This document shows positions 6,872-12,324 of a stretch of 18,116 bases of DNA, piece by piece. A program made the position numbers and the translations under genes. The notes under the pieces were generated by a model. It had not been told where the DNA came from. It did not search any database and was given only the letters and a program-made list of their open reading frames with translations. The stretch comes from DATARH01 sp038228485 (GTDB lineage: Bacteria; Pseudomonadota; Alphaproteobacteria; ATCC43930; CGMCC-115725). The stretch spans positions 1 to 18,116 of the forward strand of contig JBBRPG010000075.1 in the NCBI GenBank assembly GCA_038228485.1, given 5' to 3'. Every line of letters starts with the position of its first letter. The stretch's first letter is position 1.

Positions 6872-7414
6872 ATGGATACCGCCCCGCGCCTCAGCCATGT
6901 CGGACTTTATGTCCACGACGTGCCGAAGATGATCGATTTCTACACCAAGGTGCTCGGCTTCGTGGTCAGCGACGGTGCCGAGGATGGGCGCATCACCTTC
7001 CTGTCGCGCAACCCCAGCGACCACCACCAGGTCGTGCTGGTGCGCGGCCGCGCCACCGACGCCGAAGTGCCGATGGTCCAGCAGGTGTCGTTCAACGTCG
7101 GCACCCTGCCGCAGGTGCAGAAATCGTTCCGCAAGGTGCGCGACGCCGGGTGCGAGGGCATCAGCCCGATCTGCCACGGCAATGCCTGGTCGGTCTATTT
7201 TCAAGACCCGGAGGGCAACCGCATCGAGATGTTCTGCGACACGCCGTGGTACGTGCCGCAGCCTTTGGGCTTCAAGATCGACCTCGACAAGCCGGCCGAC
7301 ACGATCTTCGCCGAGACCGAAGCCTATTGCCGCGACAAGGAAGGCTTCAAGCCGATGGAAGAATGGCGCGCCGAGATCTCGAAGAAGATCCAGGCCAAAC
7401 TAGAAGCCAATTAG
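6872..7414 (+). CDS. VOC-family protein, extradiol-dioxygenase-like, with one metal ligand replaced
   Basis: A 180-residue protein with one vicinal-oxygen-chelate unit (residues 5-125) plus a helical C-terminal tail. Positions expected to hold metal or catalytic residues are H9 (LSHVGLYV), H52 (SDHHQVVL) and E119 (GNRIEMFCD). The second usual metal histidine is replaced by Q71 in VQQVSFNV. D112-P-E-G-N-R is the standard turn before the Glu strand. The start at 6872 follows GGAG (ACCGGAGACCCGCG). An in-frame ATG at 6818 lacks such a site and would add non-conserved residues. It is the first gene after the divergent LysR regulator and probably its direct target. It could be a dioxygenase, isomerase or lyase; the His-to-Gln change makes simple ring cleavage less certain. 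Confidence 0.75.
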   Translation: MDTAPRLSHVGLYVHDVPKMIDFYTKVLGFVVSDGAEDGRITFLSRNPSDHHQVVLVRGRATDAEVPMVQQVSFNVGTLPQVQKSFRKVRDAGCEGISPICHGNAWSVYFQDPEGNRIEMFCDTPWYVPQPLGFKIDLDKPADTIFAETEAYCRDKEGFKPMEEWRAEISKKIQAKLEAN

Positions 7415-7431
7415 CAAAGCTAATTGGCTTC
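7403..7431 (+). terminator. Perfect 12-bp hairpin spanning the stop codon of the VOC gene
   Basis: GAAGCCAATTAG and CTAATTGGCTTC form a perfect 12-bp stem with a 5-base loop (CAAAG). The left arm includes the last codons and the TAG stop of the VOC gene. No T-run follows, so it is a weak candidate for a Rho-independent terminator. It may instead protect the mRNA 3' end or belong to the repeat that starts immediately after it. Confidence 0.45.
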
Positions 7432-7502
7432 GTATCCCGGGCTTGACCCGGGGATCTCCCGCCAATTTTCCGTGGATGGCCGGATCAAGTCCGGCCATGA
7501 CG
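7432..7502. repeat. Palindromic interspersed repeat, family B (copy 1, two hairpins)
   Basis: Two hairpins are seen: CCCGGG-cttga-CCCGGG at 7436-7452, and ATGGCCGGA-tcaag-TCCGGCCAT at 7476-7498. Between them is CGTGG, and GACGAGG follows. The same layout (GC-rich hairpin, CGTGGATGGCCGG..CCGGCCA) recurs at 12226-12303. It ends 17 bp before the ATG at 7520 and keeps a false upstream frame open there. Confidence 0.75.
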
Positions 7503-7519
7503 AGGAAAGGAAACATTCG

Positions 7520-7894
7520 ATGACCGAAAACAAGGGCTATCACGCTCACATCTATTACGCCCCCGGCACCAAGCCGGTGGCCGAGCGGCTGCGCGAGACG
7601 ATCAAAGGTAAATTCAAGGTCGAGCCCGGCTCCCTCAGCGACGAGCCGAGAGGACCGGACCCAATCCCCCAGTTCGTCGTAATCTTCGAAGCCCCGGAGT
7701 TCCAGAACATCGTGCCGTGGCTGATGCTGAACCGCGAGGGTCTCGATGTTCTTGTTCACCCGCTGACCGAGAGCTCCTACGACGACCACAGCAAGAATGC
7801 GCTGTGGCTGGGCACCCCGGTGCCGATGCGGCTCGACATCCTGCGGCCGACTTATAGCCCCGGCCTATTGCCGGGCGGTGCGCGCGCGGCCTGA
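7520..7894 (+). CDS. DOPA 4,5-dioxygenase family protein, with two family histidines replaced
   Basis: A 124-residue protein of the small DOPA 4,5-dioxygenase family (the PF08883 type). The N-terminus GYHAHIYYAPGTKPVAERLR has the HxH motif (H8, H10). The conserved C-terminal half reads IVPWLMLNREGLDVLVHPLT, then DDH90-SKNALWLG, with H80 in the VHP motif. Family members open catechol-type rings in the extradiol 4,5 position. From memory of the family, the middle usually reads '..H-D-x-P-x-GPHP..'. Here it is LSDEPRGPDPIPQF, so both histidines there are replaced (S40 and D47). The ATG at 7520 is chosen because upstream codons only translate the palindromic repeat, and GAGGAAAGG precedes it. It follows the VOC gene in the same direction, probably in one transcript. 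Confidence 0.8.
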   Translation: MTENKGYHAHIYYAPGTKPVAERLRETIKGKFKVEPGSLSDEPRGPDPIPQFVVIFEAPEFQNIVPWLMLNREGLDVLVHPLTESSYDDHSKNALWLGTPVPMRLDILRPTYSPGLLPGGARAA

Positions 7895-7935
7895 GATCGA
7901 GTTGCGCGGCGTTGCGTGAGGCGGGTCGCTTGGGT

Positions 7936-7965
7936 TTCAAATTCGGGTTGGGATACCCATATAGT
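7936..7965 (+). promoter_or_regulatory. Possible sigma-70 promoter for a leaderless small gene
   Basis: TTCAAA (7936-7941) and TATAGT (7960-7965) are separated by 18 bp. The ATG of the small gene begins at 7971, only 5 bp after the -10-like box, so transcription would begin at or beside the start codon. No ribosome site precedes that ATG, which fits a leaderless mRNA but does not prove it. Confidence 0.25.
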
Positions 7966-7970
7966 AGCAA

Positions 7971-8204
7971 ATGAGAACTCATCCCCACGCCGAAGCGACC
8001 TACACCATCGTGGCCATTGCCGGCGGCGCCTTTGGCGTCGAGGTCAAAATCCCCGATACGGCTCCCGCCACGGTCAGCAGCTTTGCCACCGAAGCGGACG
8101 CCGAAGCCTGGATCGTGAAAACCAAGCAGCGGGTGGAAACCGAAGGGCAGGCGGGGAAGTGGTTTCAGCGAGGGCGCGGCGTGGGCGGCCTCAGGGCCGG
8201 GTAA
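7971..8204 (+). CDS. Small conserved hypothetical protein (77 aa)
   Basis: A 77-residue protein starting MRTHPHAEATYTIVAIAGGA. The pattern FGVEVKIPDTAPATVSSFAT followed by EADAEAWIVKTKQRV is a wording I associate with small uncharacterised proteins common in Bradyrhizobium-like genomes. A beta-rich front half is followed by one helix; there is no signal peptide or membrane segment. The last 15-20 residues (RGRGVGGLRAG) are low in complexity. The 3' end overlaps the end of the convergent gene at 8191-8385 by 14 bp. No ribosome site is visible (see the promoter entry). No function is known to me. Confidence 0.6.
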   Translation: MRTHPHAEATYTIVAIAGGAFGVEVKIPDTAPATVSSFATEADAEAWIVKTKQRVETEGQAGKWFQRGRGVGGLRAG

Positions 8205-8385
8205 GCTGGTCCTCGCGGACGACGCGCTCGCGGCCGTCGACTTTGGCCTTGATCCGGTATTGCGGGGTGCTGCCTTCCTCGGGAAGCAGGCGTACGACGG
8301 TATAGAGCCCGCGCGAGGAATGGTCCTCCTGCCGATGCGGCGAAAACTTCACATTCTGGCCGGTCGCATATTTGTGCATCACCAT
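8191..8385 (-). CDS. Small conserved hypothetical protein (64 aa)
   Basis: A 64-residue basic protein. It starts MVMHKYATGQNVKFSPHRQE, then SSRGLYTVVRLLPEEGSTPQ, and ends YRIKAKVDGRERVVREDQLT plus RP. The layout 'HKY-x-x-GQ-x-V-x-F ... Y-x-V-V-R-x-LPEE ... QYRIK ... ERVVRE-x-QL' is one I recognise from many rhizobial genomes, annotated only as hypothetical. It looks like a small SH3-like beta barrel. The ATG at 8385 is preceded by a strong GGGAGGA site; another ATG two codons later (8379) is less well placed. It lies downstream of the cold-shock gene in the same direction, separated by a strong hairpin, so read-through would be limited. Confidence 0.7.
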   Translation of the reverse strand: MVMHKYATGQNVKFSPHRQEDHSSRGLYTVVRLLPEEGSTPQYRIKAKVDGRERVVREDQLTRP

Positions 8386-8405
8386 CGCGGTCCTCCCGGG
8401 AAAGC

Positions 8406-8433
8406 GTGACGCCGCCGTTTCCGGCGGCGTCAC
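8406..8433 (-). terminator. Hairpin terminator downstream of the cold-shock gene
   Basis: GTGACGCCGCCG and CGGCGGCGTCAC form a perfect 12-bp, very GC-rich stem with a 4-base loop. On the minus strand the bases after the stem are GCTTTCCC, so the T-run is short. It begins 6 bp after the stop codon of the cold-shock gene and separates that gene from the 64-residue gene. Confidence 0.65.
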
Positions 8434-8439
8434 TGCCGA

Positions 8440-8646
8440 CTATTCCGCCTTGAGCGATACGGCCGAGGTTTTGCCCTGCTGGCCGCGCTCAAGCTCGAAG
8501 CTGAGCTTTTGGCCCTCATGCAAATTGGCGATGCCAGATCTTTCGACGGCCGAAATGTGGACGAACACGTCCTTCGACCCGTCATCGGGCTGGATGAACC
8601 CATACCCTTTTTGTGCGTTGAACCACTTTACGGTTCCGGTAGCCAT
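8440..8646 (-). CDS. cspA: Cold-shock-domain protein (CspA family)
   Basis: A 68-residue single cold-shock domain, full length. It starts MATGTVKWFNAQKGYGFIQP, containing RNP1 (K-G-Y-G-F-I), then carries the RNP2-like segment DVFVHISAVE and ends KTSAVSLKAE. These proteins bind single-stranded RNA or DNA and act as RNA chaperones. The ATG at 8646 has an AAAGG ribosome site (GAAAGGCTTACT); an in-frame ATG seven codons upstream would add non-family residues. The 5' region contains hairpins that could be part of a long leader, as in many csp genes. It has nothing obvious to do with the catabolic genes around it. Confidence 0.95.
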   Translation of the reverse strand: MATGTVKWFNAQKGYGFIQPDDGSKDVFVHISAVERSGIANLHEGQKLSFELERGQQGKTSAVSLKAE

Positions 8647-8889
8647 AGTAAGCCTTTCAAAAGCCAATTGGCCGGCACTCGCGTATCGAGTGTCGGGTCA
8701 ACCTTCGGTATGTGCGGATAGCAGGTCCGGCGCTCGATTGAGCTTCAGGAAACGCGAGCCGAACCAAGAGTCGACCCTCTGCATGTAAGCCGCTCGCCGA
8801 GGCATTACAAGCGCCGACAAAGCCGATTAACTTGGCCGGCCCGACCCGCTAGCATCCCTTCCGCCGCTTGCGCGCCAGGGAGGCCCTCA
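8647..8889. promoter_or_regulatory. Divergent leader/promoter region between cspA and the HpaB-family gene
   Basis: 243 bp without a gene. Next to cspA lies the perfect palindrome GCCAATTGGC (8663-8672). It is followed by a stem CACTCG-cgtat-CGAGTG (8676-8692) that extends outwards by three more pairs past one mismatch. Both would be in the csp leader RNA if transcription starts upstream. The ribosome site GGGAGG for the HpaB-family gene is at 8878-8883. I could not assign firm -35/-10 boxes for either direction. Confidence 0.4.
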
Positions 8890-10347
8890 ATGCCAGCACG
8901 GACCGGACAGCAATATATCGACGGGTTGCGGGCGCAGGAGCGCGAGGTCTGGCTCGGCGGCGAGCGGGTGCGCGACGTGACCCGGCATAAGGGGCTGGCG
9001 GGCGGGGTCAACGCGGTCGCCCGGCTCTACGACATGCAGCACGAGGCTGCGCTCAAGAAGACCATGACCTACAAATCGCCGGCCACCGGCGAGCGGGTCG
9101 GGCGCTCGTTCAGCAACCCGAAAACCCGGGACGAACTCGAAACCCGGCAGAAGATGATGCTGAACTGGGCGCGCTCGACCTGCGGGATGATGGGCCGCTC
9201 GCCCGACTTTATGAACGTGACCTTCGCCGCCTGGGGTGCGGCCGCCGAATTCTTCGGCGAGAAACGGCCCGAGTTCGCCGACAACATGCGCCGCTATGTC
9301 GATTTCCTGCGTGAGAACGACGTCACCCTGACTCACTCGCTGATCAATCTGCAGCGCAGCCGCAACCCCTCCGGCATGTTCAACCTCGAGGAGGGCACCG
9401 CGCTCGAGGTCAAGAAGGAAACCTCGGCCGGGATCGTCGTGCACGGCGCCCGCATCCTCGCAACCCTCGGGCCGCTGTCGGACGAGATCGCGGTCTACTC
9501 GCCGCGCCTTGCCCGCCATTCGGACGACCACTCACCCTTCGCGGTCAATTTCTCCATTCCCTGCGGCACGGCGGGGCTGAAATTCCTCTGCCGCGACAGC
9601 TTCGATCTCGGCCGCTCGCATTTCGACCATCCGCTCGGCTCCCGCTTCGAGGAGATGGACTGCATCGTCTTTTTCGACAACGTGCTGGTGCCGTGGGAGC
9701 GGGTATTCCTGCTTTATGATGTCGAGCGGCTCAACGCGACCCCGCATGTCACCCACTCGACCGCGCATTCGGCGCAGCAGGGCGCGGCCAAGAACCTTGC
9801 CAAATGCGAATTCATCCTCGGCATCGCGCTGTTGATGACCGAGGCGCTCGGCAACAAGCATTTACCGCATACCGAGGAGCGGATCGGCGAGTTGATGCTC
9901 ACGACCGAGCTGATGCGCGCGTGCAACCGCGCCGCCGAGGCCGATGCCGCGCTCGACCAATGGGGGGTGATGTGCCCGGCGATCCTGCCGGTCGAGAGCA
10001 CCCGCAATTTGATGATGACCGCCTACCCGCGGATGATCGAAATCCTGCATTTGCTCGGCTCGTCGAGCTTTCTATTGACCCCGAGCGAGGGGGATTTCAA
10101 AGGCCCGCTGCGGCCAGAGATCGAGCAGTACCTGACCACAGACACGGTCGGCGCCGAGGAGCGAGTCAAGCTGTTCCGGCTCGCCTGGGATGTCGCCGGC
10201 AACGCTTTCGGCAGCCGGCAGGTGCTGTATGAGCGCTTCTTCGCCAGCGACCCGTTGACCCGCGCCCGGGCGATGGCGGCGATCTACCCCAAAGGCGAAA
10301 TCATGGAGCGGGTGCTGGAGTTTTTGGGCAGAAGCGATGAGGCGTGA
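8890..10347 (+). CDS. 4-hydroxyphenylacetate 3-hydroxylase (HpaB) family flavin monooxygenase
   Basis: A 485-residue protein of normal HpaB length, starting MPARTGQQYIDGLRAQEREV. Family marks are MMGRSPDFMN (R103, F107), RENDVTLTHSLINLQRSRNP (H149), the flavin/substrate loop TSAGIVVHGARILATLGP, PLGSRFEEMDCIVFFDNVLV then PWERVF, and a helical C-terminal domain ending RVLEFLGRSDEA. HpaB proteins use FADH2 from a separate reductase (HpaC) to hydroxylate phenols to catechols. Known HpaB enzymes have Arg-x3-Tyr plus a His in the active site (R100/Y104/H142 in Thermus, as I recall), and here the Tyr position is Phe. Cluster residues of the related 4-hydroxybutyryl-CoA dehydratase were not found. 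GGGAGG precedes the ATG. No reductase gene is in the window. The family is secure; the substrate is open. Confidence 0.85.
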   Translation: MPARTGQQYIDGLRAQEREVWLGGERVRDVTRHKGLAGGVNAVARLYDMQHEAALKKTMTYKSPATGERVGRSFSNPKTRDELETRQKMMLNWARSTCGMMGRSPDFMNVTFAAWGAAAEFFGEKRPEFADNMRRYVDFLRENDVTLTHSLINLQRSRNPSGMFNLEEGTALEVKKETSAGIVVHGARILATLGPLSDEIAVYSPRLARHSDDHSPFAVNFSIPCGTAGLKFLCRDSFDLGRSHFDHPLGSRFEEMDCIVFFDNVLVPWERVFLLYDVERLNATPHVTHSTAHSAQQGAAKNLAKCEFILGIALLMTEALGNKHLPHTEERIGELMLTTELMRACNRAAEADAALDQWGVMCPAILPVESTRNLMMTAYPRMIEILHLLGSSSFLLTPSEGDFKGPLRPEIEQYLTTDTVGAEERVKLFRLAWDVAGNAFGSRQVLYERFFASDPLTRARAMAAIYPKGEIMERVLEFLGRSDEA

Positions 10348-10369
10348 TAACGTGGCGCTGAGACTGTAG

Positions 10370-10454
10370 GTAGGGTGGGTAGAGCATAGCGAAACCCACC
10401 GTTCTGCACGCAATGGCGATCATGATGGGTTTCGCTCCGCTCAACCCATCCTAC
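10370..10454. repeat. Palindromic interspersed repeat, family C
   Basis: Two 29-bp arms (10370-10398 and 10426-10454) are inverted copies with about four mismatches, around a 27-bp centre. The arms contain GCGAAACCCA at the inner ends and GTAGG..TGGGT at the outer ends. This is another repeat type known from many proteobacterial genomes. It ends 12 bp before the ATG of the next gene, right against its ribosome site (CAGGAGAAGGGC). It also creates a false in-frame ATG at 10413. Confidence 0.8.
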
Positions 10455-10466
10455 CAGGAGAAGGGC

Positions 10467-10988
10467 ATGGCCAAGCGACCGATGTACCTCCAGCACGTCA
10501 ACCTCTACGTGCGCAATGCCGAGCGCTCGAAACAATGGTACGAAGAGCTGCTCGGCCTTCACACCTACGAATACCGGCCGGGTTGGGCCGCGTTCATGTC
10601 GGCCGACGAGGAGCAGTCGCACGAAGTGGCGCTGATGCAGCTGGGCGACGACGCGCCGCTGCAGCAAAAGCGCCAGGTGGGCCTCAATCACATGGCCTGG
10701 CGGCTCGAGAGCCTCGACGACCTCAAGGAATTCTATCATCTGGTCAAGGCCAAGGGTCAGCGGATCGACCACATCGCCGACCACGGCATCTCGCTCGGCA
10801 TCTACCTGCGCGACCCCGACGGCAACGGGGTCGAGGTGTTCTACGAGATGCCGCGGGCCGAATGGCCGGTAGACTACCACGTGTTCTCGCGCGACAAGGT
10901 CGGCCGCGGCCGCTTCCCCGGCCCGTGGGATGCCGAGCTGCTCGAGCAGGTGCCGGTGCCGCAACCGGAGCCCGTCGCGGCGGAATAG
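10467..10988 (+). CDS. VOC-family extradiol dioxygenase-like protein (complete metal site)
   Basis: A 173-residue single-unit VOC protein starting MAKRPMYLQHVNLYVRNAER. It shows the whole 2-His-1-carboxylate set expected of catechol 2,3-dioxygenase-type enzymes: H10 (LQHVNLYV), H75 (VGLNHMAWRL) and E123 (GVEVFYEMP). H52 (QSHEVALMQ) is at the position of the catalytic base. D116-P-D-G-N-G is the usual turn. A tail from residue 130 carries VDYHVFSRDKVGRGRFPGPW, ending in Pro/Glu-rich sequence. The start at 10467 follows CAGGAGAAGGGC. It lies 119 bp after the HpaB-family gene in the same direction, so hydroxylation followed by extradiol cleavage is a natural guess for the pair. A strong terminator follows. 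It is the better ring-cleavage candidate of the two VOC proteins. Confidence 0.8.
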   Translation: MAKRPMYLQHVNLYVRNAERSKQWYEELLGLHTYEYRPGWAAFMSADEEQSHEVALMQLGDDAPLQQKRQVGLNHMAWRLESLDDLKEFYHLVKAKGQRIDHIADHGISLGIYLRDPDGNGVEVFYEMPRAEWPVDYHVFSRDKVGRGRFPGPWDAELLEQVPVPQPEPVAAE

Positions 10989-11004
10989 GGCAGAGGCTCA
11001 TTAA

Positions 11005-11039
11005 CTCCGCGCCCTCTGGACGGGTCAGAGGGCGCGGAG
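11005..11039 (+). terminator. Rho-independent terminator after the HpaB-VOC gene pair
   Basis: CTCCGCGCCCTCTG and CAGAGGGCGCGGAG form a perfect 14-bp stem with a 7-base loop (GACGGGT), followed by GGTTTCTATATTTT. The long GC-rich stem and the T-rich tail are classic for a Rho-independent terminator on the plus strand. It starts 17 bp after the VOC stop codon. Confidence 0.85.
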
Positions 11040-11051
11040 GGTTTCTATATT

Positions 11052-11118
11052 TTCCGCTTCCCGGCGAAAGCCGGGATCCATTTCGACCGTGGATCCCGGC
11101 TTTCGCCGGGAAGCGGAA
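11052..11118. repeat. Palindromic repeat, family D: perfect 29-bp inverted repeat
   Basis: The arms at 11052-11080 and 11090-11118 are exact inverted copies of 29 bp around a 9-base loop (TTTCGACCG). The core is CCCGGCGAAAGCCGGGATCC, a repeat wording found in many alphaproteobacterial genomes. It lies 12 bp after the terminator stem and 21 bp before the ATG of the tartrate dehydrogenase-like gene. In RNA it would be an extremely stable hairpin. Confidence 0.85.
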
Positions 11119-11139
11119 TATTGAGACGCGAAACCAATA

Positions 11140-12215
11140 ATGCGTACACACAAGATCGCGGCGTTGGGCGGGGACGGCATCGGGCCGGAGGTGGTCGAGG
11201 CCGGGCTTGAGGCCCTGCAGGTCTGCGCCGAGCGCGACGGCGGGTTTGCGCTCGACGTCGAACGCTTTGACTGGGGCTCGAACTACTACCGCCAGCACGG
11301 CGTGATGATGCCGGCCGATGGCGCCGAGCGGCTGCGCGCGTTCGATGCGATCCTGTTCGGCGCGGTCGGCTCGCCCGGGATACCCGACCACGTCACCCTG
11401 TGGGGGCTGCGTTTGGCGATCTGCCAGCCGCTCGACCAGTACGCCAATGTCCGCCCGACCCGCATCCTGCCCGGCATCACCAGCCCGCTGCGCCATGTCT
11501 CCGGGCCCGAGCTCGATTGGGTGATCGTGCGTGAGAACTCCGAGGGCGAATACGCCGGGGTCGGCGGCCGGGTGCACCAGGGCATGGCGTCCGAGGTCGC
11601 CACCGACGTCTCGTTGATGACCCGGCACGGGGTCACCCGCATCTTCCGCTTTGCCTTTGCGCTGGCCCGCTCGCGGCCGCGCAAACTGCTGACCGTGGTC
11701 ACCAATCGAACGCGCAGCGCCACGCGATGGTGATGTGGGACGAGATCGCCGCCGAGGTGGCGCAGGAATTTCCCGACGTCACCTGGGACAAGATGCTGGT
11801 CGACGCGATGACGATGCGGATGACGATGAAGCCGCAGACCATCGACACCATCGTCGCGACCAACCTGCACGCCGACATCCTGTCCGACCTGGCGGCGGTG
11901 CTGGCCGGGTCGATCGGCATCGCCCCCACCGCGAACCTCAATCCGGAACGCACCGCGCCGTCGATGTTCGAGCCGATCCACGGCTCGGCCTTCGACATCG
12001 CCGGCAAGGGTATCGCCAACCCGGTCGGCACGTTCTGGACCGCGGCGATGATGCTCGACCATCTCGGCGAAAAGCCGGCCGCCGACCGGCTGATGCGCGC
12101 GGTCGAGCGGGTCACCGCCAACCCGTCGCTGCACACCCCCGACCTCGGCGGCACCGCCATGACGGCGCACGTCACCGCGGCGGTGTGCGATGCGTTGCGG
12201 CGAGCGAACGATTGA
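11140..12215 (+). pseudogene. Tartrate/D-malate dehydrogenase family gene, frameshifted
   Basis: Two overlapping frames together encode one beta-decarboxylating dehydrogenase. Frame one gives MRTHKIAALGGDGIGPEVVE..., YANVRPTRILPG, VIVRENSEGEYAG, then KLLTVVT, after which it goes to N-R-T-R-S-A-T-R-W-stop at 11733. The second frame continues with SNAQRHAMVMWDEI, VDAMTMRM, NLHADILSDLAA, LNPERTAPSMFEPIHGSAFD and ends at 12215. The expected text is V-T-K-S-N; the sequence ACCAATCGAAC lacks one G after 11705, in the codon of the catalytic Lys. Restored, the protein would have 358 residues, normal for tartrate or D-malate dehydrogenase, which oxidises and/or decarboxylates 2-hydroxy acids using NAD and Mn/Mg. 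Both halves keep normal codon use and no other stop, so the event is recent or is a sequencing error. No clear ribosome site precedes 11140. Confidence 0.85.
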
Positions 12216-12225
12216 TTTACTCCCT

Positions 12226-12303
12226 CCCGCGGGCTTACCCGCGGGCCCACGTCTTCTCGCACGATCGACAAGAAGACGTGGATGGCCGGGACAAGCCCGG
12301 CCA
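12226..12303. repeat. Palindromic interspersed repeat, family B (copy 2, three hairpins)
   Basis: Three stems in a row: CCCGCGGG-ctta-CCCGCGGG (12226-12245), CCACGTCTTCT with AGAAGACGTGG (12247-12281, 13-base loop), and TGGCCGGG-acaag-CCCGGCCA (12283-12303). The right part matches the repeat at 7432-7502 (CGTGGATGGCCGG). It ends 21 bp before the ATG at 12325 and is followed directly by the ribosome site TAGGAGAGG. Confidence 0.75.
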
Positions 12304-12324
12304 AGGGCACTAGGAGAGGAAACG

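Noticed and set aside
8887..9531. Open frame opposite the HpaB-family gene
   Set aside because: Its composition is that of an antisense shadow in GC-rich DNA and it has no recognisable domain.
11695..11735. Programmed ribosomal frameshift in the dehydrogenase gene
   Set aside because: There is no slippery heptamer or downstream stimulator, and the family is normally encoded in one frame; a lost base explains the pattern exactly.
12190..12324. Extended N-terminus for the second amidohydrolase
   Set aside because: The extra codons cover the end of the dehydrogenase gene and the repeat; TAGGAGAGG precedes the ATG at 12325.
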